Source: Rubritepida flocculans DSM 14296 (lineage in GTDB: Bacteria > Pseudomonadota > Alphaproteobacteria > Acetobacterales > Acetobacteraceae). Taken from it: DNA of 63,892 nucleotides. Positions 9,446-16,349 of the stretch are shown in pieces. The stretch spans positions 1 through 63,892 of the forward strand of contig NZ_AUDH01000019.1 in assembly GCF_000425365.1 (NCBI RefSeq), given 5' to 3'. The notes beneath the pieces were generated by a model. It did not search any database. It was not told the DNA's origin and worked only from the letters and a program-made list of their open reading frames with translations. Numbering within the stretch: position 1 is the stretch's first letter; every line of letters begins with the position of its first letter. Both the position numbers and the translations under genes were made by a program.

Positions 9446-9800
9446 GGAAGCCGGCCTCGACCAGCCCGGCCACCGCCTCCAGCGCCTCGCGGGCGTCCCA
9501 GCCCTCGGCCTCGATGGTGATCTCGCTGCCCTGGCCGGCGCCCAGCATCATCAGCCCCATGATGGAGCAGGCCGGCACGGTCTGCCCCCCGCGCGAGACC
9601 TTCACGCAGGCGCCGAAGCGCTCGGCCACGGCCACCAGCTTCGCCGCGGCGCGGGCGTGCAGGCCGCGGCTGTTCACGATCCGCACCGTGCGCTTCAGCA
9701 CCACGGAATCCGCCCCCGCGGCCGCGGGGGCGAAGGGCGTCTCGGCGGCGGAGGCGAGCTGGGGCGTGGCCTCGCCCTCCTCGGTGGGCCATTCGTTCAT
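9435..9800 (-). CDS. ptsH: HPr-family phosphocarrier protein
   Basis: This 121-residue protein carries phosphate between enzyme I and EIIA. The HPr domain spans about 35-121: the phosphorylated His is at 48 in NSRGLHARAAAKLV, and the HprK target Ser is at 79 in ACSIMGLMMLGAG. A 30-residue Ala/Glu-rich N-terminal extension precedes the domain. If the extension is not translated, a later in-frame codon near residue 33 would be needed. Its start overlaps the EIIA stop by four bases, and its stop overlaps the ptsI start. Having both His48 and Ser79 together with hprK in the operon means it can be controlled by serine phosphorylation. Confidence 0.93.
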   Translation of the reverse strand: MNEWPTEEGEATPQLASAAETPFAPAAAGADSVVLKRTVRIVNSRGLHARAAAKLVAVAERFGACVKVSRGGQTVPACSIMGLMMLGAGQGSEITIEAEGWDAREALEAVAGLVEAGFHED

Positions 9801-10240
9801 GCGCTGCCGTCGCTCCCGTTGGCCTTGGCCTCGGCCGCCGCGCCGTGGCCGGCGAGGTCGCCCGGGCAGGCGATGTATTTGCGCCCGGCCATGGTGGCGT
9901 GTTCCACCGCCTCGGCCAGCGGTTCCGTGCCGCGGATCTTCGCGAGCTTGACCAGCAGGGGCAGGTTCACCCCGGCGATCACCTCCACCCGCCGGTGATC
10001 GGCGAGGGAGAGGGCGAGGTTGGAGGGGGTGCCGCCGGCGATGTCGGTCAGCAGCACCACGCCATCGCCCTGGTCCACATCGGCGATGCGGGCGCGGATG
10101 TCGGCGCGGCGGCCTTCCATGTCGTCCTCGGGGCCGATGCAGACGGTCGCCACCGCCTGCTGCGGGCCGACCACATGCTCCATGGCGTGGCGCAACTCGA
10201 GGGCGAGGCGCCCGTGCGTGACGAGCACGAGGCCGATCAT
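9797..10240 (-). CDS. PTS EIIA component, mannose (Man) family
   Basis: The 147-residue product is an EIIA-Man domain protein. The phosphorylated His is at 9 in MIGLVLVTHG, and the fold continues with LLTDIAGGTPSNLAL and VIAGVNLPLLVKL. In alphaproteobacteria this stand-alone EIIA is the phosphate end point of an incomplete PTS that lacks sugar permeases and controls metabolism or two-component signalling. The final 25 residues are Ala/Gly-rich. Start and stop overlap the rapZ stop and the ptsH start by four bases each, so the whole operon is translationally chained. Confidence 0.92.
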   Translation of the reverse strand: MIGLVLVTHGRLALELRHAMEHVVGPQQAVATVCIGPEDDMEGRRADIRARIADVDQGDGVVLLTDIAGGTPSNLALSLADHRRVEVIAGVNLPLLVKLAKIRGTEPLAEAVEHATMAGRKYIACPGDLAGHGAAAEAKANGSDGSA

Positions 10241-11223
10241 CGTGGGTCTTCTGCGGTGGTGGTCATGGGAAGGGGGGAATGGGGCGCGGGGGCGCCGCTG
10301 TCGTCCGGGCTCGGGGTCGGCGGCGCCTCGGGGGGCCGCGCCTCTCGATGCAGCATAGCACGGGGCGCGGGCAGTTCGCGATGCGCGACCTCGACACGCC
10401 AGCCCTGTCGCCGGAGATGGTCGGCGAGCTTCTCCGCCACGAAGACGGAACGGTGCCGCCCGCCCGAGCAGCCGATGGCGATGGTGAGATATTTCTTCCC
10501 CTCGGCCACATAGCGCGGCAGCAGCGGCGAGACGAAGCCCGCGAGGCGCTCCCAGAAGGCGGGGAAATCGGGGTCGGCGGCCACGAAGGCGGCCACCGGC
10601 GCGTCCTGCCCCGTCATCGGCCGCAGCACGGGGTCGTAATGCGGGTTCTGCAGGAAGCGCACGTCGAAGACGAGGTCGGCCTCGCGCGGGAGGCCCTTGG
10701 GGAAGGCGAAGGACTGCACCAGGAGGTTGAGCCCGGGCCCGCCCTCCAGCCCGTAGCGCCCCTCGATCATGCGGCGCAGTTCGGGCAGGGGGAGGTCGGA
10801 GGTGTCCACCACGCAGTCGGCGACCTCGCGCAGGGGGGCGAGCAGCGCGGCCTCGCGCGCGATGCCGTCCTGCACGCGCTCGCCGCGCGCCAGGGGGTGG
10901 CGGCGGCGCGTCTCGGTGTAGCGGCGCAGCAGCACCGCCTCCTCGGCGGTGGCGTAGATCAGGCTCATCTGCACGGCCGGGTCGGCGCGCAGCCGGGCGA
11001 TGAGGGCCAGCGCCCGCTCCGGCTCGAAGCCGCGGCTGCGCGCGTCGATGCCGGCGGCGAGCGGCGCGCTGCCCTCGCGCAGCAGCGTCTCCAGCATCGC
11101 GAGCGGCGGGTTGTCCACCGTCTCGTAGCCGAGATCCTCGAGCACGCGCAGGATGGACTGTTTGCCCGCGCCCGACAGGCCCGTGACCAGCACCAGCGGG
11201 CGGGGGGCGGCGGGCGCGTTCAT
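10237..11223 (-). CDS. rapZ: RNase adapter / nucleotide-binding protein RapZ
   Basis: RapZ in enterobacteria guides RNase E to a small RNA controlling glucosamine-6-phosphate synthase; in alphaproteobacteria its role is less clear. The 328-residue product has the P-loop VTGLSGAGKQS near residue 15, LEDLGYETVDNPP, and the C-terminal half with FDVRFLQNPHY and AIGCSGGRHRSV, the RNA-binding part in E. coli. The Walker A Ser/Thr after Lys is Gln here (GKQS). A Pro-rich tail of about 35 residues extends past the conserved domain. It lies between hprK and EIIA with four-base overlaps. Confidence 0.93.
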   Translation of the reverse strand: MNAPAAPRPLVLVTGLSGAGKQSILRVLEDLGYETVDNPPLAMLETLLREGSAPLAAGIDARSRGFEPERALALIARLRADPAVQMSLIYATAEEAVLLRRYTETRRRHPLARGERVQDGIAREAALLAPLREVADCVVDTSDLPLPELRRMIEGRYGLEGGPGLNLLVQSFAFPKGLPREADLVFDVRFLQNPHYDPVLRPMTGQDAPVAAFVAADPDFPAFWERLAGFVSPLLPRYVAEGKKYLTIAIGCSGGRHRSVFVAEKLADHLRRQGWRVEVAHRELPAPRAMLHREARPPEAPPTPSPDDSGAPAPHSPLPMTTTAEDPR

Positions 11224-11681
11224 GCGGCCAGCGCCCCGGCGGTGCAGCGCCAGCGCCCCTCCAGCGCCGCCACGGCGGCGAGCACCACATCCGGGGCGGA
11301 GGGGGCGCGGGGGTCGAGGGCGAGGCGGGGCAGGGCGAGGCCCAGAGCCTCCCAGCGCGCGGGCTCGGGCAGGCGGGCCACCCCCCCGGGCGGGACCAGA
11401 TCCACGACGAGGCCGAGCCGCGCCGGCGCCCAGGGCAGCCCGGCGAGCAGGCCGAGGCCGCGCACCTCGATCCGGCCCTCCAGCGCCTCGGGCGGGGCCG
11501 CGCGCAGCGCCTCGCCCTCGGCCGAGAGGCGCACCTGGTCATCGGCCACCAGCCGCGCCCCGCGGCCGATCAGCCGCAGCGCGAGGTCCGATTTTCCGCC
11601 GCCCGAGGGCGCCAGCAACAAAACGCCTGTCTCGCTGAGCGCCACGCAGCTTCCGTGCAGGAGCATCCCGGCTGCCGTCAT
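11220..11681 (-). CDS. hprK: HPr kinase/phosphorylase, short alphaproteobacterial type
   Basis: HprK phosphorylates and dephosphorylates HPr on its regulatory Ser. This 153-residue form has only the catalytic domain: P-loop LLLAPSGGGKSDLALRLI (near 21-38), then LVADDQVRL, and the HprK-type strand-loop IEVRGLGLL. The roughly 130-residue N-terminal domain of Firmicute HprK is absent, as usual in alphaproteobacteria. It is the first gene of the PTS operon. GGAG sits directly before the first ATG and 15 bases ahead of the second (Met6), so the start is uncertain by five codons. The chvG/chvI-type two-component genes that often precede hprK are not here; a divergent dehydratase-like gene is. Confidence 0.92.
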   Translation of the reverse strand: MTAAGMLLHGSCVALSETGVLLLAPSGGGKSDLALRLIGRGARLVADDQVRLSAEGEALRAAPPEALEGRIEVRGLGLLAGLPWAPARLGLVVDLVPPGGVARLPEPARWEALGLALPRLALDPRAPSAPDVVLAAVAALEGRWRCTAGALAA

Positions 11682-11766
11682 CTCCGAACCGGGGGTTTAT
11701 GGCAGGAATGGGGCCGGGGCGAAAGCGGCGCTTGCGGCGCGGCCCTTCGGGTGCTTCGCCGGGGGG

Positions 11767-12750
11767 ATGAGCATCGACCGAGACGCCATCGCCGCCGCCG
11801 CCCGCCGCATCGCGGGCGATGTGCGGCGCACCCCGACCCTGGAGCTGGAGCTGGCCGGATGGCCGCTGACCCTGAAGCTCGAACAGTTGCAGCTCGCCGG
11901 CAGCTTCAAGCCGCGCGGCGCCTTCAACGCCCTGCGCGCGGCCGGCGCCCCGGCGGCGGGGGTGGTGGCGGCCTCGGGCGGGAATCACGGGGCGGCGGTG
12001 GCGGCGGCGGCGGCGCGGCTCGGCCTGCCGGCGGAGATCTTCGTCCCCGAGATCACCGCCCCCGCCAAGCGCGCCCGCATCGCGGGCTTCGGCGCGCGGC
12101 TCGTGGTCGGCGGCGCGAGCTATGACGAGGCGCGCCAGGCGAGCGAGGCGCGCGCCGCCGAAACGGGCGCGCTGCGCGTCCATGCCTATGACCAGGCCGA
12201 GGTGCTGGCCGGCCAGGGCACGCTGTTCCGCGAATGGGAGGAGCAGGCGCCCGCCCTGACGCATCTTCTGGTGGCGGTGGGCGGCGGCGGGCTGATCGGC
12301 GGCGCGGCCGCCTGGCATGCGGAATCGGGCGTGACGCTGGTGGCCGTGGAGCCGGAGGGCTGCCCCTGCCTCGCCCATGCCCTGCGGGCGGGGCGGCCCG
12401 TTCCCGCGCCGGTGGGCGGGATCGCGGCCGACAGCCTGGGCGCGCGGCAGGTGGGGGCGCTGATGTTCCCGCTGGCCGCGCGGCTGCACGCGGCGCGGCG
12501 GCTCCTCCCCGTCACGCTGCCCGACGAGGCCATCCGCGCCGCCCAGCGGGCGCTGTGGCGGGAGGCCAGGATCGCCGCGGAGCCGGGAGGGGCCACGGCG
12601 CTGGCCGCCCTGCTCTCCGGCGCCTGGACGCCGCCGCCGGGCGCGCGGGTGGGGGTGCTGGTCTGCGGGGCGAATCTCGATCCCGCCACCCTGGCCGAGC
12701 ACGGCCCCGAGGAGGCCATGCCGCCGCCACGCGCGCCCGCGGCGGGGTGA
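11767..12750 (+). CDS. Threonine/serine dehydratase-like PLP-dependent enzyme
   Basis: The 327-residue product is a fold-type II PLP enzyme close to catabolic threonine dehydratase and serine racemase. The Schiff-base Lys is at 48 in LAGSFKPRGAFNAL. SGGNHGAAVA binds the cofactor carboxylate, and the phosphate loop is VGGGGLIGGAAA. The final CGANLDP matches the CGGN-type motif near the PLP ring. It lacks a C-terminal regulatory ACT domain, so it is not the biosynthetic IlvA. The ATG at 11767 follows a G-run and gives a normal length. It diverges from hprK across 85 bp, in which I see no clear operator. Confidence 0.87.
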   Translation: MSIDRDAIAAAARRIAGDVRRTPTLELELAGWPLTLKLEQLQLAGSFKPRGAFNALRAAGAPAAGVVAASGGNHGAAVAAAAARLGLPAEIFVPEITAPAKRARIAGFGARLVVGGASYDEARQASEARAAETGALRVHAYDQAEVLAGQGTLFREWEEQAPALTHLLVAVGGGGLIGGAAAWHAESGVTLVAVEPEGCPCLAHALRAGRPVPAPVGGIAADSLGARQVGALMFPLAARLHAARRLLPVTLPDEAIRAAQRALWREARIAAEPGGATALAALLSGAWTPPPGARVGVLVCGANLDPATLAEHGPEEAMPPPRAPAAG

Positions 12751-12755
12751 GGCGT

Positions 12756-12771
12756 CCGGCCATTCGGCCGG
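12756..12771. terminator. GC hairpin between convergent genes
   Basis: CCGGCC (12756-12761), loop ATTC, GGCCGG (12766-12771) forms a 6-bp GC stem in the 27-bp gap between the dehydratase-like gene and the convergent MBL-fold gene. No T-run follows on either strand. A weak bidirectional terminator is plausible from position alone. Confidence 0.3.
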
Positions 12772-12777
12772 CCGCGA

Positions 12778-13659
12778 TCAGGCCAGCACCACCCCCTGCG
12801 CCGCGCGCACCGGCACCTTGAGGTAGCGCACGCCATTGCTCTCCGCCGCCGGGAAGCGCCCGGCGCGGATGTTCACCTGGATGGAGGGCAGCAGCAGCCG
12901 CGGCGCGGCGAGGGTCGCGTCGCGCGCCGTGCGGAAGGCGACGAAATCCTCCTCCGTCATGCCGTCCTTCACATGGGGGTTGTGCGCGCGCTCCTCGGCC
13001 ACGGTGCTCTGCCAGGCGTAGTGGTCGCGGCCCGGGGCCTTGTAGTCGTGGCACATCCACAGCCGCGTCTCGGGCGGCAGGGAGAGCAGGCGGCGGATGG
13101 AGCGGTAGAGGGTGCGCGCGTCGCCGCCCGGGAAATCGGCCCGCGCCGTGCCGTAATCGTGCATGAAGATGGTGTCGCCCACGAACACGTCGGCCTCGTT
13201 CACGCGATAGGCCACGCAGGCCGGGGTGTGGCCGGGCAGGTGCATCACCTCCACGCGCAGCGCGCCCACGTGGAACACCTCGCCGTCGCGGAAGAGAAGG
13301 TCGAAATCGCCGCCGTCGGGCGTCATGCCCTCCATGTTGAACACGGGGCGGAAGATGCGCTGCACCTCCTTGATGTGCTCACCGATGCCGATCTTCGCGC
13401 CGGTGTGCGCCTTGAGGAAGGGCGCGCCGGAGAGATGGTCGGCGTGGGCGTGGGTCTCCAGCAGATGGGTGATGCGCCAGCCGCCCGCGCGGGCGGCGGC
13501 CAGCACCGCCTCGGCCGAGCGCACATCGGCCGTGCCCGAGTTGTGGTCCCAGTCCAGCACGGGGTCGATCACCGCGGCCTCCTTGGTCTCGGGGTCGCCG
13601 AGGAGGTAGGTGACGGTGTTGGTGGGCTCGTCGAAGAAGGCCTGGATGTGGGGGGCCAT
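12778..13659 (-). CDS. MBL-fold persulfide dioxygenase-like hydrolase (ETHE1/Blh type)
   Basis: This 293-residue metallo-beta-lactamase-fold protein has the metal motif ETHAHADHLSG (69-75 core), LPGHTPACVAY and FVGDTIFM. The spacing fits the persulfide dioxygenase (ETHE1-like) branch, which oxidises glutathione persulfide to sulfite with a single iron. The C-terminal 60 residues go past the minimal domain. The N-terminal DUF442 domain present in some Blh proteins is absent. It diverges from a rhodanese and a TauE/SafE exporter, a known sulfide-detoxification set: persulfide oxidation, sulfur transfer and sulfite export. Confidence 0.88.
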   Translation of the reverse strand: MAPHIQAFFDEPTNTVTYLLGDPETKEAAVIDPVLDWDHNSGTADVRSAEAVLAAARAGGWRITHLLETHAHADHLSGAPFLKAHTGAKIGIGEHIKEVQRIFRPVFNMEGMTPDGGDFDLLFRDGEVFHVGALRVEVMHLPGHTPACVAYRVNEADVFVGDTIFMHDYGTARADFPGGDARTLYRSIRRLLSLPPETRLWMCHDYKAPGRDHYAWQSTVAEERAHNPHVKDGMTEEDFVAFRTARDATLAAPRLLLPSIQVNIRAGRFPAAESNGVRYLKVPVRAAQGVVLA

Positions 13660-13757
13660 GGGGCTGCTCCATATCAGCGTTGACTTATATATAGGGGCCC
13701 ACTAGCTATGGTCCAGACGAGAGGCCGCCCCCGCGGCCCATCCAGGAATACGAGACG
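13660..13757. promoter_or_regulatory. Divergent promoter region of the sulfide module, AT-rich island
   Basis: The 98-bp gap between the divergent MBL and rhodanese genes contains a strikingly AT-rich core, TTGACTTATATATAGG (13680-13695). Rightward, TTGACT (13680-13685) with TAGCTA (13703-13708) gives a 17-base spacer. Leftward, TATATA in the core can serve as a -10. Related modules in other alphaproteobacteria are controlled by ArsR-type persulfide sensors (BigR/SqrR) that bind AT-rich palindromes covering the promoter. No such regulator gene is nearby, so the link is inferred from gene content and composition. Confidence 0.5.
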
Positions 13758-14291
13758 ATGAGCCTGCCCACCCTCTCCGCGGCCGAGGCCGCGCGCCTGA
13801 TCCGCGAACAGGGCGCCCTGCTGGTGGATGTGCGCGGCCCCGACGAGCACGCGCGCGCGCGCATCCCCGGCGCGCTCAACCTGCCGCTCGACCAGCTCGA
13901 CGAGGCGGCGCTGGCCGCCCATGCCGGCAAGCCGGTGCTGTTCCACTGCCGCTCGGGCATGCGCACGACGGGCACCGCCCCGAAGCTGGCCGACTGCACC
14001 GAGGGCATGCAGGCCTTCATCGTGGAAGGCGGGCTCGACGCCTGGCAGCGCGCCGGCCTGCCCGTGGAGAAGAACGAGCGCCGCCCCATCGAGGTGATGC
14101 GCCAGGTGCAGATCGCCGCCGGTTCGCTCGCGCTGCTCGGCGTGCTGCTGGGCGCTTTCGTCGCGCCCGGCTTCTACGCGCTGTCGGGCTTCGTGGGGGC
14201 GGGGCTGATCTTCGCGGGCGTCACCGGCAACTGCCCGATGGCGAACATGCTGCGCGCCATGCCCTGGAACAGGGTGGCCGCCGCGCCGTGA
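13758..14291 (+). CDS. Rhodanese-domain protein with C-terminal DUF2892 membrane segment
   Basis: The 177-residue product has a rhodanese domain (about 5-110) with the catalytic Cys64 in LFHCRSGMRTT, a loop used for sulfur transfer. A membrane tail of two hydrophobic segments (about 118-160) follows, ending NCPMANMLRAMPWNR, as in DUF2892 proteins. It would transfer persulfide sulfur at the inner face of the membrane. Its stop overlaps the exporter's GTG start by four bases. With the divergent persulfide dioxygenase it forms a sulfide-handling group. Confidence 0.92.
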   Translation: MSLPTLSAAEAARLIREQGALLVDVRGPDEHARARIPGALNLPLDQLDEAALAAHAGKPVLFHCRSGMRTTGTAPKLADCTEGMQAFIVEGGLDAWQRAGLPVEKNERRPIEVMRQVQIAAGSLALLGVLLGAFVAPGFYALSGFVGAGLIFAGVTGNCPMANMLRAMPWNRVAAAP

Positions 14292-15061
14292 CCCTGGCCG
14301 AGCTGGCGATGAGCCTCGCCTCCGGCGCGGGGGTGGGGTTCACGCTGGGGTTGGTGGGCGGGGGAGGCTCCATCCTGGCCACCCCCCTTCTCCTCTACGC
14401 CGTCGGCGTGGCGAGCCCGCATGTCGCCATCGGCACGGGCGCGGTCGCGGTGGCGGCGAATGCGCTGGCCGGCCTCGCGCAGCATGCGCGGGCGGGCAAT
14501 GTGCGCTGGCGCTGCGCGGCCGTCTTCGCCTCCCTCGGGCTGCTCGGCGCGCTGCTGGGTGCGGCCATCGGCAAGCGGGTGGACGGCCAGGCGCTGCTGG
14601 CCGCCTTCGCCGGGCTGATGGTGGTGGTGGCCATCGCCATGCTGCGGCGCAAGCCCGCCGCCGCCCAGGCCGAGGCCCCGCGCCTGTCGCGGCTCAACGC
14701 GCCGCGGCTGGCGGGCTCGGGCTTCGGCGTGGGGGTGCTCTCGGGCTTTTTCGGCATCGGCGGCGGCTTCCTGATCGTGCCGGCCTTGATGAAGGCGGCC
14801 GATTTCCCGATGCGCTACGCGGTGGGCACCTCGCTCGTCGCGGTCTTCGCGCTCGGCGCGGGCACGGCCTTCAGCTACGCCACGGCGGGGCTGGTGGATT
14901 GGCCGGTGGCGGCGCTTTTCGTGGCCGGCGGGGCGCTGGGCTCCTGGCTCGGGCTGCGTGCCGGGGCGCGGATCGGCGCGCGGCGCGGCGCGCTGGAGGC
15001 GGTGCTGGCCGGGCTGATCCTGCTCGTCGCCGCCTACATCTTCTGGCGCGCCCTCGGCTGA
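14288..15061 (+). CDS. TauE/SafE-family sulfite/anion exporter
   Basis: The 257-residue membrane protein has the internal repeat of the TauE/SafE family: GFTLGLVGGGGSILATPLLLY in the first half and LSGFFGIGGGFLIVPALM in the second, with about eight hydrophobic segments. Family members export sulfite, sulfoacetate and related anions. Coupled to the rhodanese (GTG start overlapping its stop), it most likely removes sulfite made by the persulfide dioxygenase. It ends one base before the convergent DUF1674 gene, leaving no room for a separate terminator. Confidence 0.9.
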   Translation: MTLAELAMSLASGAGVGFTLGLVGGGGSILATPLLLYAVGVASPHVAIGTGAVAVAANALAGLAQHARAGNVRWRCAAVFASLGLLGALLGAAIGKRVDGQALLAAFAGLMVVVAIAMLRRKPAAAQAEAPRLSRLNAPRLAGSGFGVGVLSGFFGIGGGFLIVPALMKAADFPMRYAVGTSLVAVFALGAGTAFSYATAGLVDWPVAALFVAGGALGSWLGLRAGARIGARRGALEAVLAGLILLVAAYIFWRALG

Positions 15062-15262
15062 TCAGAAATCGCTGACGCGGCCCTTGCGCTCCCAGTCATT
15101 GTAGCGCGTGGGCTCCGGGCCCGAGGGGCCGCCATGCTCCTCTCCGGCCGGCGCGGGCGGGCGCGGCGGGCGGTCTATCCTGGTGAGCGGCGGGGCGCTG
15201 CGCGGCTTGCCGCTGGGCAGGGGCGGGGGCGGCGGCTTGTCCTTGTCGTCCATGTCGCTCAT
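15062..15262 (-). CDS. DUF1674 protein (SDHAF4-like succinate dehydrogenase assembly factor)
   Basis: The 66-residue protein is Pro-rich up to about residue 40 and ends with the DUF1674 signature PTRYNDWERKGRVSDF, the only conserved part of the family. The mitochondrial member SDHAF4 binds flavinated SdhA and helps succinate dehydrogenase assembly; the bacterial role is assumed to be the same. Two ATGs (15262 and 15253) could start it; I use the first. It diverges from htpX across only 27 bp. Confidence 0.85.
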   Translation of the reverse strand: MSDMDDKDKPPPPPLPSGKPRSAPPLTRIDRPPRPPAPAGEEHGGPSGPEPTRYNDWERKGRVSDF

Positions 15263-15289
15263 CTGGAGGGAGGAAGGGAGTTCGGGAAG

Positions 15290-16210
15290 ATGGTGCGCAC
15301 CTTCATCCTGCTCGCGGCGCTCACCGCGCTGTTCCTGGCCGCCGGCTACGCCATCGGCGGGGAGGGCGGCATGCTGATGGCGCTGCTGGTCGCGGGCGGC
15401 ATGAACCTCTTCGCCTGGTGGGGCAGCGATTCCGTCGTGCTGCGGATGCACAACGCGCAGCCCCTCTCGCCCGCCGAGGCGCCGCAGCTCTATGCGATGA
15501 CGCAGCAGCTCGCCGCGCGCGCAGGCATCCCGATGCCGCGCCTCTACCTCATCCACGAGGACCAGCCCAACGCCTTCGCCACCGGCCGCAGCCCCGAGCG
15601 CGGCGTGGTGGCGGTGAACACCGGGCTGCTCGCCATGATGGACGAGCGCGAGGTGGCGGGCGTGATCGCGCATGAGCTCGCGCACATCAAGAACCGCGAC
15701 ACGCTGATCATGAGCGTCACCGCCACCATCGCGGGCGCCATCGGCTTCCTCGCGCAGTTCGGCTGGATGATGTCCGGCCAGCGCGACCGCAACGCGAGCC
15801 CCTTCGGGGCCATCGGCCTGATCCTGCTGATGATCCTGGGCCCGCTCGCGGCCATGGTGGTGCAGATGGCGATCAGCCGCGCGCGCGAATACGAGGCGGA
15901 CGCGGAGGGCGCGCGCATCTGCGGCGATCCCTCCTGGCTGGCCAGCGCGCTCGCGCAGCTCGAGCGCTACAAGCAGGGCCGCGTGAACCAGGCGGCGGAG
16001 GCCAACCCGGCGACCGCGCACATGTTCATCATCAACCCGCTCTCGGGCTTCCGGATCGACGCGCTCTTCTCGACCCATCCGCCGACGGAGGAGCGCATCC
16101 GCCGGCTCATGGCGCTGGGCGGAGGCGGCTATGCGGCCCGCCGCATGCCGCAGACCGGGCCGGCCGCCTCGCCCTGGGCGCGGCCGCGCGGGCGCGGGCC
16201 CTGGGGGTGA
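15290..16210 (+). CDS. htpX: Membrane zinc metalloprotease HtpX
   Basis: HtpX degrades damaged membrane proteins in the inner membrane. The 306-residue product has two N-terminal membrane helices (about 5-45), the zinc motif VIAHELAHIKNRD (HELAH at 128-132), two further hydrophobic segments (about 140-160 and 170-190), and the third ligand region REYEADAEGA. The ATG at 15290 lies after GGGAG/GGAAGGGAG purine stretches. The C-terminal 25 residues are low-complexity (Pro, Arg, Gly) and are probably not part of the fold. DUF1674 and htpX are neighbours in other alphaproteobacteria too. Confidence 0.95.
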   Translation: MVRTFILLAALTALFLAAGYAIGGEGGMLMALLVAGGMNLFAWWGSDSVVLRMHNAQPLSPAEAPQLYAMTQQLAARAGIPMPRLYLIHEDQPNAFATGRSPERGVVAVNTGLLAMMDEREVAGVIAHELAHIKNRDTLIMSVTATIAGAIGFLAQFGWMMSGQRDRNASPFGAIGLILLMILGPLAAMVVQMAISRAREYEADAEGARICGDPSWLASALAQLERYKQGRVNQAAEANPATAHMFIINPLSGFRIDALFSTHPPTEERIRRLMALGGGGYAARRMPQTGPAASPWARPRGRGPWG

Positions 16211-16260
16211 ACCGCCCATCCCGCGCGCAGGGCTGACCGCGGGGCGGGCAACGCCTGCGC

Positions 16261-16280
16261 GCATGACGGGTCTGTCATGC
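16261..16280. promoter_or_regulatory. 20-bp perfect palindrome upstream of the TRAP operon
   Basis: GCATGAC (16261-16267), six bases GGGTCT, then GTCATGC (16274-16280) is a perfect inverted repeat 70 bp before the TRAP binding-protein gene and 50 bp after htpX. AAAACC follows. It could be an operator for a dimeric regulator (GntR or LacI type) of the TRAP/hyu operon, or a weak hairpin ending htpX. The gap contains no good T-run, which favours the operator reading. No candidate regulator is encoded next to it. Confidence 0.45.
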
Positions 16281-16349
16281 AAAACCGTCTGGAATGGCGC
16301 GCGCCGCGTGCCATCCTCGCGGCCTCGTCGTGAGGAGGCCCGCGCCACC

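Noticed and set aside
10237-11223. Calling RapZ inactive because the P-loop Ser/Thr is Gln
   Set aside because: The following residue is Ser and the C-terminal RNA-binding part is intact. The change is noted but does not prove loss of function.
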